Shown here one piece after another: positions 1-9,236 of a DNA stretch of 43,020 nucleotides. A program made the position numbers and the translations under genes. Within the stretch, counting starts at the first letter, position 1; every line of letters starts with the position of its first letter. The notes under the pieces were generated by a model. The model was not told where the DNA came from. It saw only the letters and a program-made list of their open reading frames with translations, and ran no database searches. Origin of the DNA: Defluviicoccus sp. (GTDB lineage Bacteria; Pseudomonadota; Alphaproteobacteria; MPNO01); contig JAPPIT010000037.1 of the NCBI GenBank assembly GCA_028820505.1, positions 6,596-49,615 of the forward strand, in the 5' to 3' direction.

Positions 1-170
1 CCCGCCCCCCAAACTTTTTCCTACCCTTTTTCCGCTGCCCGCCCCCGCCCACCCCTCTTAACAATCCCACCACGATTCAAGACATCGTGATGCGATGATG
101 ACTCGGGATGCGGGGCGGGCTGTCCACGAACCCGCGCGGGCGGTATACATCTCAACCGCTGGAGGCACCC
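1..170. other. Leader region before the antitoxin gene
   Basis: I see no gene in this stretch. It begins with pyrimidine-rich sequence containing two T-runs, which could be the tail of something upstream of the window but has no clear hairpin. A -10-like TATACAT lies at 144-150, about 20 bases before the RHH gene start, with a poor -35 match 17 bases upstream. GGAGG at 161-165 is the Shine-Dalgarno of the next gene. Confidence 0.4.
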
Positions 171-401
171 ATGAAACGGACCGCCGTGCGTCTGCCCGAC
201 GCCACCCACGCCCGGTTGAAGGCGCTTGCCGCCCGCTCCGGCCGCACCGCCACGTTCCACATCCGCGAGGCGGTCGAGCGTCATCTGGAAGACCTCGAGG
301 ACCTGCATGCCGCCGAGAAGGCCGCTGCCGAGCACCGCGAAACCGGCGGCCGCACCCTCTCGCTCGACGCGCTGGACGACTATCTGAGCGTGGAGGATTG
401 A
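171..401 (+). CDS. RelB-like ribbon-helix-helix antitoxin (orphan)
   Basis: This encodes a 76-residue protein starting at ATG 171, which is preceded by GGAGGCACCC. The N-terminus (KRTAVRLPDATHARLKALA) has the strand-helix-helix pattern of a MetJ/CopG/RelB DNA-binding fold, and the segment EAVERHLEDLEDLHAAEK near residues 34-50 resembles the DUF6290/RelB-StbD type of antitoxin. Such proteins normally repress their own operon and neutralise a RelE/ParE toxin encoded directly downstream. No RelE/ParE reading frame follows here; the next gene is a HigB-type toxin with its own HigA, starting 75 bases later. The gene is therefore an apparently solitary antitoxin, or part of a composite island. The family call is from motif pattern only. 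Confidence 0.75.
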   Translation: MKRTAVRLPDATHARLKALAARSGRTATFHIREAVERHLEDLEDLHAAEKAAAEHRETGGRTLSLDALDDYLSVED

Positions 402-442
402 GGTCGCGGAGCGCGCGGCGAGGCAGATTGCCATTCGGCGTG

Positions 443-459
443 TTGACTATTGTAGTCAA
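443..459. promoter_or_regulatory. Inverted repeat in the higBA promoter (candidate operator)
   Basis: TTGACTA, three bases, then TAGTCAA form a perfect 7-bp inverted repeat about 18 bases before the HigB ATG. The left arm also reads as a -35-like TTGACT. HigA-type antitoxins usually repress their own promoter by binding such palindromes, so this is a good candidate autorepressor operator; the binding itself is inferred. Confidence 0.5.
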
Positions 460-476
460 GATTGACAACATCGGAT

Positions 477-827
477 ATGGACCGTGACACGAGACCGGTC
501 GGTTGGATCGGGGCAGCACGAAAGACATTCGAATCCTTCCCCGCAACCGTGCGGGACCGAGTGGCCACGGCGCTCACGATCGCGGCCGAGGGCGGCAAGG
601 CCGACATCGCCAAACCGCTGAAGGGCCTCGGACCGGGCGTCATGCAGATCGCCGTCCGCTACCGGACAGATGCGTGGCGCGTCGTCTATGTGACGGAACT
701 GGCGGGCCGGCTCTGGGTGATCCATGCGTTCGGGAAGAAATCGAAGACGGGGATCGGGACGCCGAAGGTCGAGACCGATCTCATTCGGCGCCGGCTGGCG
801 CGACTGAGAAGGGAGTCGAGGCCATGA
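477..827 (+). CDS. higB: HigB/RelE-like toxin (phage Gp49-like family)
   Basis: This encodes a 116-residue basic protein of the RelE-superfamily Gp49/HigB group (PF05973 type). The core VMQIAVRYRTDAWRVVYVTEL followed by LWVIHAFGKKSKTG is typical: strand-forming residues with the conserved R-x-x-Y and the H-x-F-x-K-K-S segment. Members are ribosome-associated mRNA endonucleases. I prefer ATG 477; an in-frame TTG at 462 would add MTTSD but lies inside the promoter/operator region. The stop overlaps the ATG of the HigA-like gene (ATGA at 824-827), the usual toxin-first order of hig loci. Confidence 0.85.
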   Translation: MDRDTRPVGWIGAARKTFESFPATVRDRVATALTIAAEGGKADIAKPLKGLGPGVMQIAVRYRTDAWRVVYVTELAGRLWVIHAFGKKSKTGIGTPKVETDLIRRRLARLRRESRP

Positions 828-1147
828 ACGACAGCGATTTCGAACTGGTCGAGGGGAGCGGCAACGTGTTTCGCGACCTCGGCGATCCCGACGCGGACCT
901 GAAACAGGCCAAGGCCATCCTGGCGGCGCGCATCGTCGCGGAGCTGGATGGAAGCGGCCTCTCGGTGCGCAAGGCCGGCGCCCTGACCGGGTTCGCGGCG
1001 GCGGACTTCTCGCGCATCCGCAACGCCGATCTCGGCCGGTTCACGCTGGACCGGCTGATGAAAATGCTCGCGGCGCTCGACGGCGATCTTCGGATCACGC
1101 TCCGCGTCGAGGAAAGACGGGAGGGCGAGGCGGCGATGGCGAAGTGA
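824..1147 (+). CDS. higA: HigA-like XRE antitoxin
   Basis: This encodes a 107-residue helix-turn-helix protein. After an acidic start it shows GNVFRDLGDPDADLKQAKA, then a helical region with LSVRKAGALTGFAAADFSRI and GRFTLDRLMKMLAALDGDLRI, which matches the HTH_37/XRE antitoxins that partner Gp49-type toxins. It is expected to bind HigB and repress the locus. Its ATG overlaps the HigB stop, implying translational coupling. The final residues EERREGEAAMAK are a loose charged tail. Confidence 0.85.
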   Translation: MNDSDFELVEGSGNVFRDLGDPDADLKQAKAILAARIVAELDGSGLSVRKAGALTGFAAADFSRIRNADLGRFTLDRLMKMLAALDGDLRITLRVEERREGEAAMAK

Positions 1148-1288
1148 GGCGGCCGCCCTTTCAGGCCGCCGGAATCGCGTCGAATCGAACTTCCCGTTGC
1201 CGATGCCGCGTCTGCGCCCGCTTGCCCGCTCACCGGCGGTTCCGGCGAAGCGCGTGGTCCGCCGTCCGCCCCGCCGCCATCCCCCCAC

Positions 1289-1514
1289 CGTCATGCCCGG
1301 ACTTGTTCCGGGCATCCACGTGGGTCGGCCGCCTCGCCTGTCCCCGCTCACAGCGCGATGCCGCGAGACGTGGATGCCCGGAACAAGTCCGGGCACGACG
1401 TGATGGGGCCAGGTGTCGGAGAACGCCCGCATCGCCCGACCTTGTCCCCGCCTCTCGGCGCAGAGCCCGCCGAACGCCGAACCGGACAGCAGTGGAACAA
1501 GTCCGGGCATGACG
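1289..1514. repeat. Three-armed palindromic repeat, copy A
   Basis: Two 32-bp arms (1289-1320 and 1369-1400) are inverted copies of each other with one mismatch and enclose a 48-bp loop. A conserved spacer of about 95 bp then leads to a third, shorter arm at 1495-1514 in the same orientation as arm 2. The arm core is TGCCCGGACTTGTTCCGGGC. Similar units lie at 4076-4299, 11429-11541 and 36775-36999. The element fills the 464-base gap between the HigA-like gene and the dioxygenase gene; I see no gene in that gap. Confidence 0.9.
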
Positions 1515-1611
1515 ACGGAAGGGGAAGCGCCCGGCCGCCCTCCCGCCTCTCCCACCCCCCGCCTCCCCGTGCTAGGGTGCCGCCGCGCGACCGGCCGGAG
1601 GGGGGACGACC

Positions 1612-2574
1612 ATGGCGACCACCGCGATCCATGCCGTTGAGGAACAGACGGGACTCAAGGTCGAGAGGGTGGGCGTCTTCTGCGGCGCCGAGGTGACCGG
1701 CGTCGACCTCAAGCAACCGCTGACCGACGCGCAGGCCGACGCGATCCTGGCGCTTCATGCCGAGCACGGCGTGCTGGCGTTCCCCGACCAGCATCTGGAG
1801 GGCGAGCAGCTCGTCGCGTTCGGGCGCCGGATGGGCGAGCTCACCGTCCACCCGTTCTCGACCAACTCCGCCGAGCAGCCCGAGCTCATCGTCTTCGACA
1901 ACAAGGAGGGCAACCCGCCGCCCTCGACCGACATCTGGCACTCCGACGAGACCTTCCGCGAGTGCCCGCCGATGGGGACGATCCTGAGCGCGAAGATCGT
2001 GCCCTCGCCGGCCGGCGACACCGCGTTCTGCTCGATGCACGCGCTCTGGGAGGGGCTCTCCGACCGCATGCAGCGCCTGCTCGACGGGCTCGAGGCGGTG
2101 CACGACTTCGTCACCTTCAAGAAGCTGTTCCCCGATTCGAAGCACGGCCGCGACCGGCTGCGCCATTACGAGGAGGTCTACCGCCCGATGACCCATCCCC
2201 TGGTCCGGGTGCATCCGGTGACCGGGCGCAAGGCGATCTACGTCAACCGCTCCTTCACCACCCACATCAAGGGCATGGACGAGGACGAGGGGCGGACCGT
2301 CCTCGAATTCCTATACCGCCGGACGATGCGCCACGAATACCATTACCGCCACCGCTGGCGGCCCGGCATGGTGGTGTTCTGGGACAACCGCTCGGTGCAG
2401 CACTCGGCGCTGCACGACTACTACCCGCAGCGCCGGCTGATGAACCGGGTGACGATCGAGGGCGACCGGCCCAGGGGCGGCGGCCCGCCGGCCGACGTCG
2501 CCGAGCTCAGGCGCTACCTCTCGCCGCCGCTGAGCGAGTTCGAGGCGACCCGCGCCCGCCGCGACAACGACTGA
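1612..2574 (+). CDS. TauD/TfdA-family Fe(II)/2-oxoglutarate dioxygenase
   Basis: This encodes a 320-residue enzyme of the TauD/TfdA family, which couples 2-oxoglutarate decarboxylation to hydroxylation of a substrate. The iron ligands are visible as H110-x-D112 (IWHSDETF) and H264 (SVQHSALHDYYPQRR), and the 2-oxoglutarate-binding arginines are expected at R275 and R279, the same spacing as in E. coli TauD. The length is close to the family average of 280-320. The ATG at 1612 follows GGAGGGGGGACGACC. No sulfonate transporter or regulator for sulfur use is adjacent, so taurine is not supported as substrate. It is convergent with the LuxR-type gene. Confidence 0.88.
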   Translation: MATTAIHAVEEQTGLKVERVGVFCGAEVTGVDLKQPLTDAQADAILALHAEHGVLAFPDQHLEGEQLVAFGRRMGELTVHPFSTNSAEQPELIVFDNKEGNPPPSTDIWHSDETFRECPPMGTILSAKIVPSPAGDTAFCSMHALWEGLSDRMQRLLDGLEAVHDFVTFKKLFPDSKHGRDRLRHYEEVYRPMTHPLVRVHPVTGRKAIYVNRSFTTHIKGMDEDEGRTVLEFLYRRTMRHEYHYRHRWRPGMVVFWDNRSVQHSALHDYYPQRRLMNRVTIEGDRPRGGGPPADVAELRRYLSPPLSEFEATRARRDND

Positions 2575-2582
2575 GGGCCGCC

Positions 2583-2685
2583 CTTCGATACGGCGCTGAC
2601 GCGCCTGCTCATGGTGAAGGGCGGTTATCCGGTTTCAAGAATCTCCCTCATCCCGGGTAGGCGCGTCAGCGCCGTACCGAGGGAC
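2583..2685. repeat. Intergenic inverted repeat, second family, copy 1
   Basis: ACGGCGCTGACGCGCCT at 2590-2606 is repeated in perfect inverse form at 2659-2675, and the similarity extends into flanking CTTCGATAC / GTACCGAGGG and CTCATG / CATCCC segments. The element lies between two convergent genes and could act as a bidirectional terminator-like hairpin although it has no T-run. The right arm contains the stop codon of the LuxR-type gene. A related copy is at 21079-21166. Confidence 0.8.
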
Positions 2686-3835
2686 GCGCCTCTCCGGTTC
2701 CGGCCAGGGACCGCACCAGCCGCACCAGATCCGCCTGCCGCGAAATCCCGTGCTTGGCGAAGATGTGCTTCACGTGCGAGCGGACGGTGCTCTCCTTGCG
2801 GCCGGCCGCCGCGGCGATCTCCCTGACCGTCATGCCCTGGGCCAGCAGCACCGCCACCCGGCTCTCCATCGCGGTGAGATCGAGCGCCGACGCGACCGCG
2901 GCCGGATCGATGACGGCCCCGCCCGCCGGGTCCACGATCAGCACCAGCGCCCCGATCGGCGAGAGCGGGTAATCCGATTGCCGGCCGTCCACCGGATGCA
3001 CGTGCAGCACCAGCGGCGGCAGGGCGCCCGGGCGTCTCACGATCGCCGAGCCGCCGGTCCCCCGCGCCCCGAACGGCGGCAGGGCGCGGCGCAGAAGGTT
3101 CCGGAGATCGTCGTTGTCCCGCGGCATCCGGGCGTACAGGAACCCCTGCCGGTCGCATAGCCCGCCGCCGCCCCGCAGCAGGTCGCGGGCGCGGTCGTTC
3201 GCAGCCAGGATCCGCCCGCGCGTGTCGAGCTGGACGATGCCGAGCCCGGTCGCGTCGAGCATCTCCGTCAGCGTCGCGCCCAGGGCGTCGGCGCGCGCCA
3301 GGGTCTGCCGGACCTGCACGGTCTGGCGGACATGGGGCAGGAGACGCCGGATCCAGTCGCGCTGCGCGGACGACCAGCCGTCCCCGTTCACCGGGTCGTC
3401 GATCTCCCACAGGATGCGCGAGCCCCCGGGCCCGTCCAGACGCACGTCGATCCCGTCGCCGGCACGGGCGAGGGTCCGCAGCGCGTTGTACGACTCGGAG
3501 GTCTTCCGCTCCTCCTCGGTGTAGAGGTCGGCGATGCGGAACAACCGGCAGAACGGGAGACGCCGCAGGCGGGGTAGCCTTTCGTCCACGGGATAGTGGG
3601 TCTCCATCCAGAGACGCTCCAGATCCCGGCGCCTCTGCCCGCGATGGCAGATCCACATGAAGTAGGTTCGATAGTCCTCTTCCGACTCCCCGTCGCCCAA
3701 CGCCAGGGTGTTGCCGTGGGTGCCGAGGAGCTCGTCGATCAGCGCCGAGGCGCCCGGCCAGCGGGCGGGGTCGAGCGCCGCCTCGTGCAGCGCGGCGAGG
3801 ATGCGCTCGAACGGGTTCAGGTCGCTTTCGATCAC
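2666..3835 (-). CDS. LuxR-type transcriptional regulator with PAS-like sensor region
   Basis: This encodes a 389-residue protein from GTG 3835; the open frame continues further upstream but the N-terminus IESDLNPFERILAALHEAAL is the natural family start and the upstream part runs into repeat DNA. Residues around 195-250 (LDATGLGIVQLDTRGRILAAN) look like a PAS-type sensory fold. The last 68 residues form a LuxR/FixJ helix-turn-helix (TAMESRVAVLLAQGMTVREI, then RKESTVRSHVKHIFAKHG). It probably binds DNA in response to an unknown ligand. The final RPSVRR is encoded by the intergenic repeat that holds its stop codon, suggesting that the repeat altered the C-terminus. Targets are unknown. Confidence 0.82.
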   Translation of the reverse strand: MIESDLNPFERILAALHEAALDPARWPGASALIDELLGTHGNTLALGDGESEEDYRTYFMWICHRGQRRRDLERLWMETHYPVDERLPRLRRLPFCRLFRIADLYTEEERKTSESYNALRTLARAGDGIDVRLDGPGGSRILWEIDDPVNGDGWSSAQRDWIRRLLPHVRQTVQVRQTLARADALGATLTEMLDATGLGIVQLDTRGRILAANDRARDLLRGGGGLCDRQGFLYARMPRDNDDLRNLLRRALPPFGARGTGGSAIVRRPGALPPLVLHVHPVDGRQSDYPLSPIGALVLIVDPAGGAVIDPAAVASALDLTAMESRVAVLLAQGMTVREIAAAAGRKESTVRSHVKHIFAKHGISRQADLVRLVRSLAGTGEARPSVRR

Positions 3836-4075
3836 GGTTTCACCGGCGGACGCTCCGCACACCCGATGACCCTCGCTGCGCGGGAAGCGCGGTCCCTCGT
3901 TCCCGATATTTGAGGCCGCGAACCCGCGCGGACAAGCCGCCCGCACGGCCTCGCGCCGCCGCCCCCAAGCGAGGATAATCGGAACGCGGGCTTCCGTTCT
4001 TCCCCAACATTGGGGAGGCGCCGCCCCCCATCGGAAAGCCGCGCTCGCGCCGAACCGCACCGCCTTCCCCCACCA
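3836..4075. other. Non-coding segment between the LuxR-type gene and repeat copy B
   Basis: No gene is visible. The segment should hold the promoter of the LuxR-type gene, but I find no convincing -35/-10 pair. CCCCAA, two bases, TTGGGG at 4002-4015 is a short perfect inverted repeat that could be a regulator site; this is only a suggestion. Confidence 0.35.
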
Positions 4076-5865
<1,790 letters not shown>

Positions 5866-5872
5866 GGGCGCC

Positions 5873-6412
5873 GTGACGGAAGCGCTCAGACCCGCCCGCC
5901 CGAGCGACGCACCGGCGATCGCGCGGATCTACGTGGCCGGCTGGCAGGACGCCTATCCCGGGCTGCTGCCCGACAGGCTGCTGGTCGGCATGCGCCGGAC
6001 CGACGGGCGCGCCGAACGCTGGGCGCGGACGATCCGCCATCCCGCGCGCGGCGAAAAGATCACGGTCGCGGAGGCCGGCGACGGGACCGTCATCGGGTTC
6101 GCCGGCGGCGGTCCCGCGCGGGCGCGCGGCTTTGCCTACGACGCCGAGATCTACACCCTCTATGTCGACGGCGACCACCAGGACGGCGGCGTCGGACGGC
6201 GGCTCTTTTCCGCGCTCGCCCTCGATCTCGCCGCCGCTCTCGGACCGTCGCTGATCGTCTGGGTGCTCGCCGGCAACCCGGCGCGCTATTTCTACGAGGC
6301 GCTGGGCGGGCGCCATGTCGGCCGCCGCGCCGGCTCGTTCGGCGGCGCGGCGATCGAGGAGCTCGCCTTCGGCTGGCCGGACGCCGCGGTGCTCGCCGCG
6401 TCCCAGGGCTAG
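5873..6412 (+). CDS. GNAT-family N-acetyltransferase
   Basis: This encodes a 179-residue GCN5-related acetyltransferase. The acetyl-CoA-binding signature is seen in YTLYVDGDHQDGGVGRRLFS (around residues 99-118), with the characteristic G-x-G at VGRR, followed by a helix and the strand LIVWVLAGNPARYFYEALGG typical of motif B. The GTG start at 5873 lies 7 bases after the guaB stop, so it is probably in the guaB transcript. The acetylated substrate is unknown and the location between guaB and guaA does not by itself show a role in purine metabolism. Confidence 0.85.
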   Translation: MTEALRPARPSDAPAIARIYVAGWQDAYPGLLPDRLLVGMRRTDGRAERWARTIRHPARGEKITVAEAGDGTVIGFAGGGPARARGFAYDAEIYTLYVDGDHQDGGVGRRLFSALALDLAAALGPSLIVWVLAGNPARYFYEALGGRHVGRRAGSFGGAAIEELAFGWPDAAVLAASQG

Positions 6413-6427
6413 GGGCCGCGGCCGCCG

Positions 6428-7984
6428 ATGGAGCGTTCCGGCGACGCCGTCCTGATCCTGGATTTCGGCTCCCAGGTCACCCAGCTGATCGCGCGCCGGA
6501 TCCGCGAGAACGGCGTCTATTGCGAGATCCACCCCTATTTCCACGACGAGGCCGCCATCCGCGAGTTCGGGCCGAGGGCGGTGGTGCTCTCCGGCGGGCC
6601 GGACTCGATCACCCGGGCGGAGGCGCCGCGGGTTCCCGACGTGGTGTTCGACCTCGGCGTGCCGGTTCTCGGCATCTGCTACGGCCAGCAGGCGATGTGC
6701 GCGGCGCTCGGCGGGACGGTCGACAGCGGCGAGGAGCGCGAGTTCGGCCGCGCGGAGCTCACCGTGACCGAGGGGTGCGGGCTGTTCGACGGCGTCTGGC
6801 GGCCGGGCGACCGCGCGCAGGTCTGGATGAGCCACGGCGACCGGGTCACCCGCCTGCCCGAGGGGTTCGCGCCCGCCGCCGTCAGCGAGGGCGCACCCTA
6901 TGCGGCGATCGCCGACGAGGTTCGCCGCTATTACGGTGTCCAGTTCCACCCCGAGGTCGTCCACACCCCCGACGGCGCGGCGCTCCTGCGGGCCTTCACC
7001 CACCGGATCGCCGGCTGCGGCGGGGACTGGACGATGGCCGCCTACCGCGACCGGGCGATCGAGCGGGTGCGCGCCCGGGTGGGCGACGGGCGCGTGGTCT
7101 GCGGGCTGTCGGGCGGCGTCGACAGCGCGGTCACCGCCGTCCTGCTGCACGAAGCGCTGGGCGAGCGGTTCTTCTGCGTCTATGTCGATACCGGCCTGAT
7201 GCGCGCCGGCGAGACCGAGGCGGTGGTCGAGCTCTTCCGCGGCCACTACAACATCCCGCTCCGCGCCGTCGACGCACGGGAGCGCTTCCTCGCCGAGCTC
7301 GCGGGCGTGACCGACCCGGAGGAGAAGCGCAAGCGCATCGGGTCTGCCTTCATCGACGTCTTCGCGGCGGAGGCCGAGGCGGCGGGCGGCGCCGAGTTCC
7401 TCGCCCAGGGGACGCTCTATCCCGACGTCATCGAATCGGTCTCCGTGACCGGCGGGCCGAGCGCGGTGATCAAGTCGCATCACAATGTCGGCGGCCTGCC
7501 GGAGCGCATGGACATGACGCTGGTCGAGCCGCTCCGCGAGCTCTTCAAGGACGAGGTGCGGGAGCTCGGCCGCACGCTCGGCCTGCCCGAGACGATGATC
7601 GGGCGGCACCCGTTCCCGGGGCCCGGGCTCGCGATCCGCATCCCGGGCGAGGTGACCGGGGAAAGCCTCGACATTCTCCGCCGCGCCGACGCGATCTATC
7701 TCGAGGAATTGCGGGCGGCCGGGCTCTACGACGAGATCTGGCAGGCCTTCGCGGTCCTCCTCCCGGTCCGCACGGTGGGCGTGATGGGCGACGAGCGCAG
7801 CTACGACCGGGTCTGCGCGCTGCGCGCCGTGGTCTCCACCGACGGGATGACGGCCGAAAGCTACCCGTTCGACCACGCGACGATCGCCCGGATCGGCACC
7901 CGCATCGTCAACGAGGTCCGCGGCATCAATCGGGTGGTCTACGACGTGACCTCGAAACCCCCCGGCACCATCGAGTGGGAGTAG
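6428..7984 (+). CDS. guaA: GMP synthase (glutamine-hydrolysing)
   Basis: This encodes a 518-residue GMP synthase that aminates XMP using glutamine and ATP. The N-terminal glutamine amidotransferase class I domain has the nucleophile C84 ([10 protein letters not shown]) and the H174/E176 pair (QFHPEVVH). The ATP-pyrophosphatase P-loop is SGGVDS at 228-233. The C-terminal dimerisation domain carries [14 protein letters not shown] and the closing PPGTIEWE. All catalytic residues are intact and the size is standard. It begins 15 bases after the GNAT stop, continuing the guaB transcript. Confidence 0.97.
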   Translation: MERSGDAVLILDFGSQVTQLIARRIRENGVYCEIHPYFHDEAAIREFGPRAVVLSGGPDSITRAEAPRVPDVVFDLGVPVLGICYGQQAMCAALGGTVDSGEEREFGRAELTVTEGCGLFDGVWRPGDRAQVWMSHGDRVTRLPEGFAPAAVSEGAPYAAIADEVRRYYGVQFHPEVVHTPDGAALLRAFTHRIAGCGGDWTMAAYRDRAIERVRARVGDGRVVCGLSGGVDSAVTAVLLHEALGERFFCVYVDTGLMRAGETEAVVELFRGHYNIPLRAVDARERFLAELAGVTDPEEKRKRIGSAFIDVFAAEAEAAGGAEFLAQGTLYPDVIESVSVTGGPSAVIKSHHNVGGLPERMDMTLVEPLRELFKDEVRELGRTLGLPETMIGRHPFPGPGLAIRIPGEVTGESLDILRRADAIYLEELRAAGLYDEIWQAFAVLLPVRTVGVMGDERSYDRVCALRAVVSTDGMTAESYPFDHATIARIGTRIVNEVRGINRVVYDVTSKPPGTIEWE

Positions 7985-7991
7985 GCGCGTC

Positions 7992-8007
7992 CCCGCTCCG
8001 GAGCGGG
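7992..8007. terminator. Perfect 16-bp hairpin after guaA
   Basis: CCCGCTCCGGAGCGGG is a perfect palindrome 8 bases past the guaA stop. It could fold into a GC-rich hairpin that ends or stabilises the gua transcript. Only three A residues follow and there is no T-run, so a classic intrinsic terminator is not established. Confidence 0.3.
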
Positions 8008-8053
8008 AAAGCCGGTGGACGGCGTGTCCGCGCGCTGCTAGATTCAACCCACG

Positions 8054-8416
8054 ATGGAACTCGGCCTCGCCGTTCTCACCGCCTCCGCCACGCTGTTCGC
8101 GGCCCTGGCCACGCTGATGCTCGGCCTGTTCGCCTGGCTGCGCGCCGACATGCGCCGTATGGAGGAACGCATCGAGGCTCGGATGGACGAGCGGTTCGAC
8201 CGGATGAACGAACGGCTCGACCGGATGAACGAACGGCTCGACCGGATGGACGAGCGGCTCGACCGGATGGACGAGCGGTTCGACCGGATCGACGAGCGGT
8301 TCGATCGGATCGAGACGCGGCTTGCCGCGGTGGAGCGAGGCCAGGCGAAGCTCGAAGGGCTGCTCGAGAGCCTGCGCGAGGCGATCGCCGGACGGGCTCC
8401 CCACAACGCCGAATAG
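8054..8416 (+). CDS. Small single-pass membrane protein with heptad-repeat coiled coil
   Basis: This encodes a 120-residue protein. Residues about 3-29 (LGLAVLTASATLFAALATLM onward) form one hydrophobic membrane helix. The rest is a long amphipathic helix built from near-identical heptads of the form D-R-M-[ND]-E-R-[LF], with M/I/L/F at the a and d positions, predicting a parallel coiled coil. Six 21-bp DNA units at 8183-8308 encode the repeats. I do not recognise a named family; similar short coiled-coil proteins are annotated as hypothetical. It sits between guaA and yqgE with no evident partner. Repeat number is probably variable between strains. Confidence 0.8.
   Translation: MELGLAVLTASATLFAALATLMLGLFAWLRADMRRMEERIEARMDERFDRMNERLDRMNERLDRMDERLDRMDERFDRIDERFDRIETRLAAVERGQAKLEGLLESLREAIAGRAPHNAE
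8183..8308 (+). repeat. Six tandem 21-bp repeats encoding heptads
   Basis: Units start at 8183, 8204, 8225, 8246, 8267 and 8288, each resembling ATGGACGAGCGGTTCGACCG plus one G, and differ at only a few bases. Units 2 and 3 (8204-8245) are identical. Degenerate units flank both ends. Because the unit is a multiple of three bases, gain or loss of copies lengthens or shortens the coiled coil without a frameshift. Confidence 0.95.
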
Positions 8417-8494
8417 GCCGGACGGGCGGTCCCGGCGCCCGGCATCGACAAGGCGGTCTCCGACGCGGCCGCCGGGCTCCGGAGCCTGCCCGGC

Positions 8495-9070
8495 TCAGGC
8501 GCGGCCGGCGGCACCCGAGAGCATGCCGGCGTCGATGCCGAGCTTGGCGATCGCGCGCTCCCAGCGGTTGTCCAGCCCCGTGCCGAAGATGAGCGCGTCG
8601 TCCGCGGGCACCGACAGCCACCCGTTGCGCTGGATTTCGTCGTCGAGCTGACCCGGCCCCCAGCCGGCATAGCCGAGCGCGAGAAGGCTGTGCTTCGGCC
8701 CCTGTCCGCCGGCGATCGCCTTCAATATGTCGATCGTCGCGGTCAGCGCGACGGTGTCGTCGATCACCAGCGTCGCGTCCTGAACGTAGTCGGCCGAATG
8801 CAGGACGAAGCCCCGCCCGGTCTCCACCGGGCCGCCGAAATGGACGTTGACGCCGTCCGGCGCCTCCGATCCCGCGAGGTTCAGCTGGTCGAGGAGGTCG
8901 GGGAAGCTGATATTGTCCATCAGCTTGTTGACCACCAGCCCCATCGCGCCCTCCGCGGTGTGGGCGCACATGTAGATGACCGACCTGACGAAGCGCGAAT
9001 CCTCCATCTGGGGCATCGCCACCAGGAGCTGACCCGTCAGATAGCCTTGGCTGTCGTCCCCGGTACTCAT
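8495..9070 (-). CDS. yqgE: YqgE/AlgH family protein (UPF0301)
   Basis: This encodes a 191-residue protein of the YqgE/AlgH family. The hallmark segments are [20 protein letters not shown], then [26 protein letters not shown] and the late [14 protein letters not shown]. The function is not settled for the family despite structures and an old link to alginate regulation in Pseudomonas. Length is as expected. The ATG at 9070 is preceded on the minus strand by GGGAGGACGTGGC. It is divergent from the DsbD-type gene with 166 bases between the starts; this pairing suggests, but does not prove, a shared regulatory region. Confidence 0.93.
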   Translation of the reverse strand: MSTGDDSQGYLTGQLLVAMPQMEDSRFVRSVIYMCAHTAEGAMGLVVNKLMDNISFPDLLDQLNLAGSEAPDGVNVHFGGPVETGRGFVLHSADYVQDATLVIDDTVALTATIDILKAIAGGQGPKHSLLALGYAGWGPGQLDDEIQRNGWLSVPADDALIFGTGLDNRWERAIAKLGIDAGMLSGAAGRA

Positions 9071-9236
9071 GCCACGTCCTCCCGACAGGGCGAAACCGGT
9101 TCGAAATAACGCGGCGCGCACGACGATTTGAATTCCCGGCGCGCAACGCCGACCTATATACCCGGTACGCTGGCCGCAACGGCCCTCGTTCGAAGTATAG
9201 CCCAGGATCGGCAAGAGCGATATTGGTGCAACCGAC

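Noticed and set aside
1289..1514. CRISPR array or insertion sequence
   Set aside because: The repeats are inverted arms with conserved loops, not evenly spaced direct repeats with unique spacers, and no transposase or Cas gene is present.
1612..2574. Assigning the dioxygenase as taurine dioxygenase (TauD)
   Set aside because: The iron and 2-oxoglutarate residues define the family only; no tauABC transporter or sulfur regulator is nearby.
4002..4015. CCCCAA-N2-TTGGGG as an autoregulatory site of the LuxR-type gene
   Set aside because: It is a single short inverted repeat about 170 bases from the start codon with no second copy, so I list it only as a note.
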